64,000 nt of DNA from Pseudomonas atagonensis (GTDB lineage Bacteria > Pseudomonadota > Gammaproteobacteria > Pseudomonadales > Pseudomonadaceae), in the NCBI RefSeq assembly GCF_011369485.1, contig NZ_VXCA01000025.1, forward strand, positions 372,001 to 436,000. The letters are read 5' to 3'. Under the pieces are notes generated by a model. The model ran no database searches. It was not told the DNA's origin and saw only the letters and a program-made list of their open reading frames with translations. The stretch's first letter is position 1, and the number at the start of each line of letters is the position of its first letter. The position numbers and the translations under genes are program-made. Shown here in pieces: positions 27,187 through 36,282 of this stretch.

Positions 27187-27465
27187 TCAGCCGTTTTCAC
27201 GGCGAACCCGCACTACCCCCATTTTCAGCCCGAACGGTCGGAACACAGCATTCAAGGATTTCAGCGTCTGATTGCCCTCGCCGTGCTCGATATGCACCAG
27301 CGTGCGCACGGAAATTTTGCACATCTTCGCGAACTGCGCCTGATGTAACCCCGTCACTTCCACGCGCAATCGGCGCACGGCTTCGCCGATCTCAAGCGTC
27401 CCCTGAGCCAGCGCCTCTTGAATACTTTCGATGAGCACAGTGCGCTCAGCCACAGTCATGCTCAT
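27187..27465 (-). CDS. hipB: HipB-like XRE antitoxin
   Basis: A 92-residue XRE protein (GLHQAQFAKMCKISVRTLVHIEHGEGNQTLKSL), the expected antitoxin and DNA-binding partner of HipA. A GTG at 27477 is possible, but ATG at 27465 gives an ATGA overlap with the hipA stop, the commoner coupling. The order is unusual: toxin gene first, antitoxin second. The protein should bind the palindromes upstream of hipA. Confidence 0.8.
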   Translation of the reverse strand: MSMTVAERTVLIESIQEALAQGTLEIGEAVRRLRVEVTGLHQAQFAKMCKISVRTLVHIEHGEGNQTLKSLNAVFRPFGLKMGVVRVRRENG

Positions 27466-28814
27466 TTCAAATCCCACTCTTTCAAGCGTTGCTCCAGGTT
27501 TCTCAGATGAATGCCCGGATGGTTCATTGTCCGTGCAGGTAAACCACTGGCCGACAAAATATCCGGCAGCGCTGCCAATCGTTGCGCATCAGCGCGCAAC
27601 CGTTCGAAACAATCAGTCGCGTCGGATAAGCCCGCCAACGGATCATCTGGATCGGCGATGTCTGCCAAGGCGCGGCAGACGCCACGCCAGTCGACATCGC
27701 CGGCGACCTCCAGCTCTCTGGGCCATTTGGTTGTACGAGTCACGCCTTCGTCATCCATGACCATGGGGGCCAAGTCATAAATCGGCGCCAGTCGAAACGT
27801 ATTTGCCTGCCGGATGATGGCGGTATTTCGACCATGGTTGTCCGAGTTGCCAAGGATCTTGTTGATCAGATCCCGCCGCAGGTAATCCGCCACAAGCGCC
27901 GGAATCTGACTCGTTTGCCCGGCATCGCGCCACAGCCGGGCGAGCATGCGGATGACATCCATGTGGTTCATGGCGCTCCCCGGCGTGGTGACTCCGGCCA
28001 ACGAATAAACCGACTCGACGGCAAAGCGTTGCACGTCGCCGTGCGAAACTTTTCGATCAAAGCGCTGCATCCACAGACTGGGCTTGTTCGCCTCCTCTAA
28101 CGCCAGACCTTCGGCAGATACGGTCTCGATACCCAACGCCTGCAAAGCTTTGTAGTAGTGAAATTCGCTTCGCAAAATATCCTGATCGGTCAGGCCTCCC
28201 CTGTTCCGGGCGAATTTCACAAACCAATGCTGGCGGACGTCCTCATCTCTCAATACCGCATCCGGGTACAAGAGGCCGGCACGGTTCTCCGCCAGCAGAA
28301 GTTTCGGGGCCTCACCTCCTGCTCCGGTCGCCCCGCCAATCGCAGCGCCCAACTCATAGGCGTATTCAAGAAAGCGGTTGTCACGGTTAACCACATCCTG
28401 ACGCTGGAATCCTATCGGTTCGCGCTCATCAACCAGCTCTACCGATTCTTTTACGCGCATGTTGCCGATTGGCGCTGGAGTACTCCGACCAAGCAGGTAC
28501 AGATCCGCCGCGATGTTTTCCGGCCGGTCTTTCCCCAGGCGGGCAAGAAGAAATCTTTTGGCAGCGCCTGCCGGTGCAATGTCATGCACAAATGCCGGGG
28601 TGCCGGATCGACGACCTTCCCAATCCAACGGATACAACGCACTCACAGCCCTCGAGAAGGGAGATCCGATGGCTTCAATATTGTCGACAAGATAAGACGC
28701 CTCGTAGCCAAAACTGCAGCGGCTTTCGAAGCCTTTTTCCGGCTCGTCGAAGGTCAACACCATCGCATCGTGCCACTGACCTGCGGTGAATATTTGGAGT
28801 GTCAGGTTGTACAT
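27462..28814 (-). CDS. hipA: HipA-family serine/threonine kinase toxin
   Basis: A 450-residue HipA-like kinase. It has an ATP-site lysine in HWFVKFARN, catalytic loop GNSDNHGRN, and the metal-binding APIYDLAPM. In E. coli, HipA phosphorylates glutamyl-tRNA synthetase, causing growth arrest; the target here is unknown. ATG at 28814 (MYNLTLQIF) fits the family start; a GTG at 28850 would overlap the first palindrome of the operator array. hipB follows with ATGA overlap. The control region is AT-rich compared with the surroundings, which fits mobile toxin-antitoxin DNA. Confidence 0.87.
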   Translation of the reverse strand: MYNLTLQIFTAGQWHDAMVLTFDEPEKGFESRCSFGYEASYLVDNIEAIGSPFSRAVSALYPLDWEGRRSGTPAFVHDIAPAGAAKRFLLARLGKDRPENIAADLYLLGRSTPAPIGNMRVKESVELVDEREPIGFQRQDVVNRDNRFLEYAYELGAAIGGATGAGGEAPKLLLAENRAGLLYPDAVLRDEDVRQHWFVKFARNRGGLTDQDILRSEFHYYKALQALGIETVSAEGLALEEANKPSLWMQRFDRKVSHGDVQRFAVESVYSLAGVTTPGSAMNHMDVIRMLARLWRDAGQTSQIPALVADYLRRDLINKILGNSDNHGRNTAIIRQANTFRLAPIYDLAPMVMDDEGVTRTTKWPRELEVAGDVDWRGVCRALADIADPDDPLAGLSDATDCFERLRADAQRLAALPDILSASGLPARTMNHPGIHLRNLEQRLKEWDLK

Positions 28815-28826
28815 ACTCTTCCCATC

Positions 28827-28965
28827 TGCATTTAAATGCACTTGGAACACCTATTACGGTATTTGAAATGCAATATAGTGCATTCGCGGAGCTAAAGGGA
28901 AAGTTATATGTGCAATAAAATGCATAAATTCGCAATAAATTGCCACGTGAACGCAAAATAATGCA
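28827..28965. promoter_or_regulatory. Five phased TGCA-N6-TGCA palindromes between hipA and the autotransporter
   Basis: 14-bp sites of the form TGCA-N6-TGCA occur at 28827-28840 (TGCATTTAAATGCA), 28869-28882 and 28911-28924. Degenerate versions (CGCA-N6-TGCC, CGCA-N6-TGCA) are at 28931-28944 and 28952-28965. Start-to-start distances are 42, 42, 20 and 21 bp, close to whole helical turns, so all lie on one face of the DNA. They cover the hipA promoter region and extend to 67 nt before the divergent autotransporter gene. HipB is the likely binder. Confidence 0.7.
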
Positions 28966-29032
28966 GACATCATTCTGTAAAAACTCATCGCTATACAGGA
29001 CGGCCCGTTTATAACAAAAAGGCCTTCTGCCC

Positions 29033-31990
29033 ATGCCCTTCCCGCCCCAGCGTCTGTCCTTCGCCATCGGTCTGCTGATTTGCGCCACAGCGGCCCACGG
29101 TAAGACCGTACAGATCGACACCGCAACCACCGCCGCACAAACCTTGGGTGGCAGCGACACGTTGACGATTTCGGCGCCGGGCAGTATCACCAACAGCGGC
29201 AAGACCATCAGCCTCAAGGACAGCACCAGCGGCGCCGGTGTGGTGATCGACAACGCGGGCAAAATCGTCTCTTCCGGTGGCCGGGCGATCGACAGCAGCG
29301 GCGACCTGACTCAGGCTCGCAACTACACGATCTACAACCGCAGCGGTGGGCAGATTCTCGGTGCAAACGATGCGCTGCGAATCGACAGCAACTTCATCAG
29401 TGGCAGCCTGTTGATCGACAACAGCGGGCTCATTCGCTCGGCCACCGGCCAAGGGCTGGATCTCGATGCGCTGCGCAGTGACGGAGTAAAAACCACGATC
29501 ATCAATCGCGCGGGCGCGCTGATTCGCGGCGATGCCAGCGACGGCATGAAGACCGGCGCCAACGCGACGATTACCAACGATGGGGAGATCTCCACGGGAG
29601 ACTCGCACAATGCCGACGAGAAGTTCGACGGCATTGATATCGATACGGCAACCGGTGTCTCGATCACCAACCGTGGAGTGATTTCCGGCGGCCGCCACGG
29701 CATCACCACCGACCTCGGCGCCACGCTGGTCAACTACGGGCAGATTACCGGGCGCAACGGCTCGGGCTTCGGTTCCGATGGCGACGGCACAGTGATCAAC
29801 CACGGCACTATCACCGGCGCCTACTCCGGGCTGCAACCGAACGGTGACGGCGATGGCGTAGACATCGACAAGATCGCTCACATTGAAAACTACGGCGTGA
29901 TTCAGGGCGTGGGCGCCGGTGGCGTCGACAAGGGTGGTTTCGCCAATGGCAGTGAAGGCATCGCCCTCGGCGGCGGTTACATCCTCAACGCCAGCGGCGC
30001 ACTGATCAGCGGCGCCAACAGCGCAATTCTGGTCGACGACGGCAGCGGCGGCTCGGGGTTGGCCGCCACCACGCTGGAGAACTTCGGCACCATTCAAGGG
30101 CTCGACGGCTTCGGCGTGAAGTTCGTCGGCGAGTTCGCCGACAACGTCATCAACGGCGGCACCCTCAGCGGCAGCAATGGTCTGGCGCTGGATCTGGGTG
30201 GCGGCAACGACAGCCTGACCTTGCGCAGTGGCAGCCGCTTTGTCGGCGTGGTCGATGGCGGCAGCGGTTACGACCGTGTAGTGATGGATGACGCGGCGGG
30301 CGGCAGCTTCGGCGCCAGTCGCAATTTCGAATGGCTTGAGGTCAAGCAAGGCGCGTGGACCCTGACCGGCAGCGGCGACTTCAGCGACGGCGGCGCGGTG
30401 CGCAAAGGTGCGGCGTTGATCAACCAGGGTGGCATTGCCGGCAGTCTCACGGTGGATGCCGGCGGTGTGTATACCGGTGGCGGCTCGGTGGGCAATCTCA
30501 ACGTCAACGGCACGCTTCGAACCAACACGTCGCTCGGCCGCGCGAATATTGTTCACGACCTGAACATGAGCAGCGCCGCGACCCTCGCCTACGGCGTCAA
30601 CGCGGACGGCAGCAGCGCCCCGGTCCAGGTCGGCGGCACGGCCAGCCTCAACGGCGCGACCCTGGCGGTGAATCCCGGCACGGGCAATTACCCGTGGCAA
30701 AGCCATTACACCGTGTTGCAAGCCGGGCAGGTCAAAGGTACTTTCGACAAAGTCACCAGCGACTACGCGTTCCTGACGCCGACCCTCGCCTACACACCGA
30801 CCCAGGTCGATCTGACTTACACCCGCAACGACGTGGCCTTCAATCAATTCGCCGCCTCCGGCAACGGCAGCAACGCCGCCAACAGCCTCGCTTCGATGGG
30901 CTCCCATAACACGCTGTACAACGCCCTGCTCAACACCACCCAAAGCAGTGCCGGCGCGGCCATCGAGCAACTCGCCGGCGCGAGTAACGCCAACCTGACC
31001 AGCGCCACCCTCGGCGCCAGCAACCAGGTCGGCAGCAGCATGCTCTCGGCGATGCAGCAAATGGGTGGCAGCCCGAGCTTGAAGGTCGGCCTCGATTCGC
31101 GTGAAACGCCGGTGCTGGCAGCCAACGGTGTGCCGCCCGAAGCGCGCAACCTCAATGACCCGAATGCACGCGGACGCCTTTGGCTACAGGCCATTGGCGG
31201 CTACGGCAAACTCGACGGCGAACACGGCGGCAGCAGTCTCGAACAACGCACCAAGGGCAGCGTTCTCGGCGCCGACTGGTCGCTGAATTCAGCGTGGAGA
31301 CTCGGTGTCCTCGGCGGTTATTCGAAGACCGAACTGGACGCCACCGGCGTCGACGGCAACGTCGAGAGCTGGCATGCGGGCGTCTACGCGCTACACCAGA
31401 ACGGCCCGCTCTCCTTGCGCCTCGGCGCCGCGTACAGCGGCCATCAGGGCGAGAGCAAACGCACGATTGCGTTCAATGGCTTCAGCGATCGCCCGAAAGG
31501 CGATTACGACGCCGACAGCCAACAAGCCTTCGCCGAACTCGGTTACGCCATGGGCAGCGGCCGCCTCAGTGCCGAACCGTTCGCCAGCCTCGGCTACCAG
31601 CGTTACCACCGCGACAGTTATCGGGAAAAGGGCGGCGCCGCTGCGCTGCAAGTCGACAGCCAGACCCAGGACAATTTCAGCAGCACCTTCGGCTTGCGCC
31701 TCGCGCACCTGAGTAGCCTCGACAACGGCATGAGCATCACCCCGCGTGTGGCGGCCGGCTGGAAACACACCTACGGCGACGTCAGCAGCTCGACGCGCCA
31801 GGCTTTTGTGGTCGGTGGCACAGCCTTCAGTGTCGATGGCAGTTCGCTGGATCGTGACAGTCTGGTTGTGGAAGCCGGGCTGGACGTGGGCCTCTCTGCG
31901 CGGCATACGCTGGGCGTGGGATACAGCGGCGAGGTCGGAAGCAACAGTCGCAACCACGGTTTGATCGGGCAATGGCAGATGAGTTTTTGA
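29033..31990 (+). CDS. Autotransporter (type Va) with beta-helical passenger
   Basis: A 985-residue autotransporter. Signal peptide about residues 1-23 (cleavage near AHG-K). The passenger (about 24-680) contains many NxGxI/ITNxG-type repeats (SITNSGKTI, TITNDGEIS, SITNRGVISGG), typical of a right-handed beta-helix. The last 280 residues form the outer-membrane barrel, ending GLIGQWQMSF with the terminal Phe. AAAGGCC precedes the ATG. No protease motif is evident, so an adhesin-like or unknown surface role is likely. A second, related autotransporter follows 199 nt downstream. Confidence 0.88.
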   Translation: MPFPPQRLSFAIGLLICATAAHGKTVQIDTATTAAQTLGGSDTLTISAPGSITNSGKTISLKDSTSGAGVVIDNAGKIVSSGGRAIDSSGDLTQARNYTIYNRSGGQILGANDALRIDSNFISGSLLIDNSGLIRSATGQGLDLDALRSDGVKTTIINRAGALIRGDASDGMKTGANATITNDGEISTGDSHNADEKFDGIDIDTATGVSITNRGVISGGRHGITTDLGATLVNYGQITGRNGSGFGSDGDGTVINHGTITGAYSGLQPNGDGDGVDIDKIAHIENYGVIQGVGAGGVDKGGFANGSEGIALGGGYILNASGALISGANSAILVDDGSGGSGLAATTLENFGTIQGLDGFGVKFVGEFADNVINGGTLSGSNGLALDLGGGNDSLTLRSGSRFVGVVDGGSGYDRVVMDDAAGGSFGASRNFEWLEVKQGAWTLTGSGDFSDGGAVRKGAALINQGGIAGSLTVDAGGVYTGGGSVGNLNVNGTLRTNTSLGRANIVHDLNMSSAATLAYGVNADGSSAPVQVGGTASLNGATLAVNPGTGNYPWQSHYTVLQAGQVKGTFDKVTSDYAFLTPTLAYTPTQVDLTYTRNDVAFNQFAASGNGSNAANSLASMGSHNTLYNALLNTTQSSAGAAIEQLAGASNANLTSATLGASNQVGSSMLSAMQQMGGSPSLKVGLDSRETPVLAANGVPPEARNLNDPNARGRLWLQAIGGYGKLDGEHGGSSLEQRTKGSVLGADWSLNSAWRLGVLGGYSKTELDATGVDGNVESWHAGVYALHQNGPLSLRLGAAYSGHQGESKRTIAFNGFSDRPKGDYDADSQQAFAELGYAMGSGRLSAEPFASLGYQRYHRDSYREKGGAAALQVDSQTQDNFSSTFGLRLAHLSSLDNGMSITPRVAAGWKHTYGDVSSSTRQAFVVGGTAFSVDGSSLDRDSLVVEAGLDVGLSARHTLGVGYSGEVGSNSRNHGLIGQWQMSF

Positions 31991-32189
31991 GGATTGAACA
32001 GCCAGTGCGGTCTTGTTCGGCTGTAGGAAAAGGATGCCCTGACGTCGAGCAAAATCACGGGATTCCGCTCTGGCCGACTTTTTCTACACAATGATCCGAC
32101 GCCGCCTGCAAGGCTGCGGGAAGCGGCCGACATCGGATGTTGGGGTGCATCAATAGAGTTAAGTCTTCCTCCTGAAGAGACTTGAATTG

Positions 32190-34340
32190 ATGCGCACTCA
32201 ACACACCTATCAAGCAAAAAAACTGGCGCTATCGATTGCGCTGACGCTGGGTTGTACACCTTACGCATACGCTGACCAGACGCCTGCCCCGACACTGAAT
32301 ACTCAAGGATTGATCGAAATACTCGACACCTTCATCAATGACCCCACAACGATCAAACACCCTTACAAATCCAGGATCAGTGCAACTGACGGCGTTTCAC
32401 TGCACCTTGATGACCGAAATGATCTGGTCTCCCTGCAGAGTCGCGGAAGCTTTGCCGGACTGGTGGATGGCGGGGGCGGCACCAATGTCATGCAACTCGA
32501 CGCGGCGAAAGGAGGCACGCTGGGAAAGACCAGCAACTTCGATGGTCTGGAGGTCAAGCAAGGTGCATGGGTGCGCAGTGGCGACGGTGATTTCAATATT
32601 GGAGTACTGGTTCGGCCGAAGGCCTCGCTAACCAATGAAGGGAATATCACCGGGCAGGCATTGACCGAGGGAACGCTCGTCAATAACGGAGCAATCGTTG
32701 GTGATGCCACTGCGCTGGCTGGCGGAGTTCTCACTAACAACGGACTGATCGGCGGCAACGTTACCGTCCACAAGAACGGCCAGTTTGCGGGTTCCGGGGC
32801 CATGACAGACCTGAACGTCCACGGGCTGCTTTCAATTAATCAGGTACACGGAGCGCCAGCCGTCAAAGGCGATCTGAATCTGTCTCAAACAGCCGTATTG
32901 GCTTACGCGCTTGATCATGAGGGCAAGAGCCCGACCATTCAGGTGGATGGCGTCGCTCGCCTGGGCGATGCGACCCTCAAACTGGTGACTGCCGGCGACT
33001 ACCCACAAAGCAGTCAGCACACGCTCCTCACAGCCGGGAAAGTTGAAGGCCGATTCGCCACAGTTGAAAACAATCTGGCCTTCATGACGCCCGAGTTGCA
33101 ATACGATGAACAGAAAGTCGGGCTGACCTATTCGCGCAACGGGGTGGAACTGGAAAGCGTTGCCATCACCGACAATGGTCGTGCAGTTGCCGAGAGCATC
33201 GAAGAGCCACTGATTCCACAGCCAACACCGGTAACCGCCAATAGACCATCACCCACCGCAAGCCCGGCGATGGCGGCGCCTCAGTCTTCAAAACCGGCAA
33301 ACGCCGCCGTCGTCGCCTTGCTGACAAGTGACAAAAACACCGCCCCTGTCGCCATCGAACAACTTGCCGCTGGCAGCAATGCCAACCTCGCCAAAGCCAC
33401 GCTGAGCAGCAGTGCTCCTGTCAGCGCCAGCATGCTCTCGGCCATGCGGCAGCTGGATAAGCAGCCGGGCGCTGCGTACCACTCAGGCAACTCTCCCCGT
33501 CAGGCTGCCGGCGATCACAAGTCCGGCCGGGTCTGGGTTCAGGGACTCGGCCATGGAGGCAAGGTCGACCGCGATTTCGACAGCACGCTGAAGCACGCGA
33601 CCCAAGGTCTGGTCTTGGGCGCCGATTGGCGTCTTGATGAGCAGTGGCACCTCGGTTTGCTGGCGGGTAAATCCCAGACCAGCCTCGACGCTCGTCAATA
33701 CGACGGTGACCTCGACAGCTGGCACCTCGGTGCTTATGCCGTCAGGCAGGAAGGGCCGTTGGCCTGGCGTCTCGGCGCGACATATTCCAGCCATGACGGC
33801 AGCAGCAAACGGCGGGTGGCGTTCAATGGCTTCAAGGATCGTCTCGAAGGCGATTACAACGCCAGCACCCAGCAGGCGTTCGCCGAAGTCGGCTTCAATC
33901 TCGGCCGCCACAACGCGACCCTCGAACCGTTCGCCAGCCTCGGCTATCAGCGTTATCAACGCGACAGCTACAAGGAGAAAGGTGGCGACGCCGCATTGAA
34001 AGTCCATGGCCAGACCCGCGACAACCTCAGCAGCACCTTTGGTGTACGCACCGCGAAAATCAATCGCCTGAACAACGGTATGAGCCTGACGCCTCGCTTC
34101 AGTGCCGGCTGGAAACATACCTTCGGCGAACTCGACAGCGACACGCGCCAGCAACTGGTCAAGGGTGGGAAGCGTTTCGAAGTGGCGGGTGCCGCACTGG
34201 ATCGAAACAGCCTGACCGTGGATGCAGGGCTCGATCTTGGCCTGTCGGCCAATCACACCCTTGGCGTCGGTCTGACTGGCGAGATGGGCACTGACAGCCG
34301 CAATCACGGCGTGATGGGGCAGTGGCGAATGGCGTTCTGA
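32190..34340 (+). CDS. Second autotransporter with shortened passenger
   Basis: A 716-residue paralogue of the preceding gene. It has a signal peptide (about residues 1-29, ending YAYA), a short passenger, a Pro/Ala/Ser-rich linker (about residues 345-372), and a barrel ending GVMGQWRMAF. Near-identical blocks shared with the first protein include LEVKQGAW, EPFASLGYQRY and RDSYxEKGG. The long ITN-repeat region is missing, so passenger repeats appear to have been lost or never gained. ATG at 32190 is used; a TTG codon lies just before it. Confidence 0.87.
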   Translation: MRTQHTYQAKKLALSIALTLGCTPYAYADQTPAPTLNTQGLIEILDTFINDPTTIKHPYKSRISATDGVSLHLDDRNDLVSLQSRGSFAGLVDGGGGTNVMQLDAAKGGTLGKTSNFDGLEVKQGAWVRSGDGDFNIGVLVRPKASLTNEGNITGQALTEGTLVNNGAIVGDATALAGGVLTNNGLIGGNVTVHKNGQFAGSGAMTDLNVHGLLSINQVHGAPAVKGDLNLSQTAVLAYALDHEGKSPTIQVDGVARLGDATLKLVTAGDYPQSSQHTLLTAGKVEGRFATVENNLAFMTPELQYDEQKVGLTYSRNGVELESVAITDNGRAVAESIEEPLIPQPTPVTANRPSPTASPAMAAPQSSKPANAAVVALLTSDKNTAPVAIEQLAAGSNANLAKATLSSSAPVSASMLSAMRQLDKQPGAAYHSGNSPRQAAGDHKSGRVWVQGLGHGGKVDRDFDSTLKHATQGLVLGADWRLDEQWHLGLLAGKSQTSLDARQYDGDLDSWHLGAYAVRQEGPLAWRLGATYSSHDGSSKRRVAFNGFKDRLEGDYNASTQQAFAEVGFNLGRHNATLEPFASLGYQRYQRDSYKEKGGDAALKVHGQTRDNLSSTFGVRTAKINRLNNGMSLTPRFSAGWKHTFGELDSDTRQQLVKGGKRFEVAGAALDRNSLTVDAGLDLGLSANHTLGVGLTGEMGTDSRNHGVMGQWRMAF

Positions 34341-34403
34341 TTCAACGCATGCGGGGGCGAGCAGGCTCGCTCCCTCTATCAATCCACTCAGGCAAATCGC
34401 AGA

Positions 34404-34430
34404 CAAAAAAAGGGGGGCACATGCCCCCCC
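34404..34430 (-). terminator. Rho-independent terminator of the pycA-pycB operon
   Basis: On the minus strand GGGGGGCA-TG-TGCCCCCC is followed by TTTTTTT, 33 nt after the pycB stop. Confidence 0.9.
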
Positions 34431-34462
34431 GAGGTTTAAAGCGTTGGATCGCGGCCGTTATT

Positions 34463-36271
34463 TCAGCCTTCGATTTCGATCAGGATTTCGCCCGGATTGA
34501 CCCGGTCGCCTTTTGCGACGTGGATGGCCGTGACCTTGCCGGCAATGGCGGCCTGGACTTCGGTTTCCATCTTCATCGCTTCGGTAATCAGCACAGCCTG
34601 GCCAGCCTTGACGGTGTCGCCCTCCTTGACCAGCACATCAACGATGTTGCCCGGCATGGTGGTGCTGACGTGGCCCGGTGCCGAAGCTTGTTTGCGCTTG
34701 CTGCTGCCACCGCCGACGAATTCGTTGAGCGGTTCGAACACCACTTCTTCCGGCATGCCGTCGATGGACAGGTAGAAGTGACGCTTGCCTTCGGCCTTCA
34801 CACCAACACCGGTGATGTCGACGCGGTAGGTTTCGCCGTGGACGTCAATGACGAACTCGGTCGGCACACCTTCACCACCGGCCGACGCGACTTTGCCCGC
34901 CTCGGGAATCGGCAGCAGCACTTCCGGCGTCAGGGTGCCGGCGGCACGCTCTTCGAGGAACTTGCGGCCGATGTCCGGGAACATGGCGAAGGTCAGTACG
35001 TCTTCTTCGGACTTGGCCAATGCACCGATGTCGGCACGCAGCTTGGTCATTTCCGGCTTGAGCAGATCGGCTGGACGCACGTCGATGACGTCTTCGCTGC
35101 CAATCGCCTGACGACGCAGTTTCTCGTTGACCACGCCCGGCGCCTTGCCGTAGCCGCCCTGCAGATACAGCTTCACTTCGTTGGTGATGGTCTTGTAGCG
35201 CTCGCCGGCCAGCACGTTGAAGAACGCCTGGGTGCCAACGATCTGCGAAGTCGGGGTCACCAGCGGCGGAAAACCGAGGTCTTCACGCACACGCGGGATT
35301 TCCGCCAGCACTTCGCCCATGCGGTTCAGTGCGCCCTGCTCTTTCAACTGGTTGGCGAGGTTGGAGATCATCCCGCCCGGCACCTGATTGACTTGCACGC
35401 GGGTGTCGACGGCGGTGAACTCGCTTTCGAACTGGTGGTACTTCTTGCGCACGGCATAGAAGTACAGACCGATTTCCTGCAGCAATTCCAGATTCAGGCC
35501 AGTGTCGTACTCGGTGCCCTTGAGCGCCGCGACCATCGACTCGGTGCCCGGGTGGCTGGTACCCGAGGCGAAACTGGAGATCGCGGTGTCGATGTGGTCG
35601 GCACCGTTTTCGATGGCCTTCAGTTGGCACATGGTCGCTAGGCCGGCGGTGTCGTGGGAGTGGATGAACACTGGCAACGACTGCTCGGCTTTCAATGCGC
35701 GAACCAGCTCGCCGGTGGCGTACGGGGTCAGCAGACCAGCCATGTCCTTGATCGCCACCGAGTCGCAACCCATGGCTTCCATCTGCTTGGCTTGCGCCAC
35801 AAAAGCATCGATGGTGTGCACGGGGCTGGTGGTATAAGCGATGGTGCCCTGGGCATGTTTGCCCGCCGCTTTCACCGCTTCGATGGCGACGCGCAGGTTA
35901 CGCACGTCGTTCATCGCATCGAAAATACGAAACACGTCGATGCCATTCACTGCAGCTTTGGCGACGAAGGCTTTGACCACGTCATCGCTGTAGTGGCGGT
36001 AGCCCAGCAGGTTCTGCCCGCGCAGGAGCATTTGCAGGCGAGTGTTAGGCAACGCGGCGCGCAGTTGACGCAGACGCTCCCACGGGTCTTCTTTCAGAAA
36101 ACGTACGCAGGCATCGAACGTCGCGCCGCCCCAGCATTCCAGCGACCAGTAGCCGACTTTGTCGAGCTTGTCGCAGATCGGCAGCATGTCTTCGGTGCGC
36201 ATGCGGGTGGCGAGCAGCGATTGGTGAGCGTCGCGCAGGATGGTATCGGTGACAAAGATCTTCTTGGACAT
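34463..36271 (-). CDS. pycB: Pyruvate carboxylase subunit B (carboxyltransferase and biotin carrier; OadA-like)
   Basis: A 602-residue subunit that transfers carboxyl from biotin to pyruvate, making oxaloacetate. The N-terminal carboxyltransferase domain starts KIFVTDTILRDAHQSLLATR. A conserved linker leads to a C-terminal biotinyl domain with the acceptor lysine in ITEAMKMET. ATG at 36271 (MSKKIF) has GAGGAA 8 nt upstream. It follows pycA by 11 nt. Two-subunit pyruvate carboxylase is typical of Pseudomonas; the sodium-pump beta/gamma subunits of true oxaloacetate decarboxylase are absent here. Confidence 0.93.
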   Translation of the reverse strand: MSKKIFVTDTILRDAHQSLLATRMRTEDMLPICDKLDKVGYWSLECWGGATFDACVRFLKEDPWERLRQLRAALPNTRLQMLLRGQNLLGYRHYSDDVVKAFVAKAAVNGIDVFRIFDAMNDVRNLRVAIEAVKAAGKHAQGTIAYTTSPVHTIDAFVAQAKQMEAMGCDSVAIKDMAGLLTPYATGELVRALKAEQSLPVFIHSHDTAGLATMCQLKAIENGADHIDTAISSFASGTSHPGTESMVAALKGTEYDTGLNLELLQEIGLYFYAVRKKYHQFESEFTAVDTRVQVNQVPGGMISNLANQLKEQGALNRMGEVLAEIPRVREDLGFPPLVTPTSQIVGTQAFFNVLAGERYKTITNEVKLYLQGGYGKAPGVVNEKLRRQAIGSEDVIDVRPADLLKPEMTKLRADIGALAKSEEDVLTFAMFPDIGRKFLEERAAGTLTPEVLLPIPEAGKVASAGGEGVPTEFVIDVHGETYRVDITGVGVKAEGKRHFYLSIDGMPEEVVFEPLNEFVGGGSSKRKQASAPGHVSTTMPGNIVDVLVKEGDTVKAGQAVLITEAMKMETEVQAAIAGKVTAIHVAKGDRVNPGEILIEIEG

Positions 36272-36282
36272 TGTTGTATTCC

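Noticed and set aside
29009..31060. 683-codon open frame opposite the first autotransporter
   Set aside because: Low-complexity Val/Ala/Gly product without domains; it reflects repeated passenger codons on the other strand.
34463..36271. True sodium-pump oxaloacetate decarboxylase alpha subunit
   Set aside because: It pairs with a biotin carboxylase gene and no beta or gamma pump subunits are nearby, so pyruvate carboxylase fits better.
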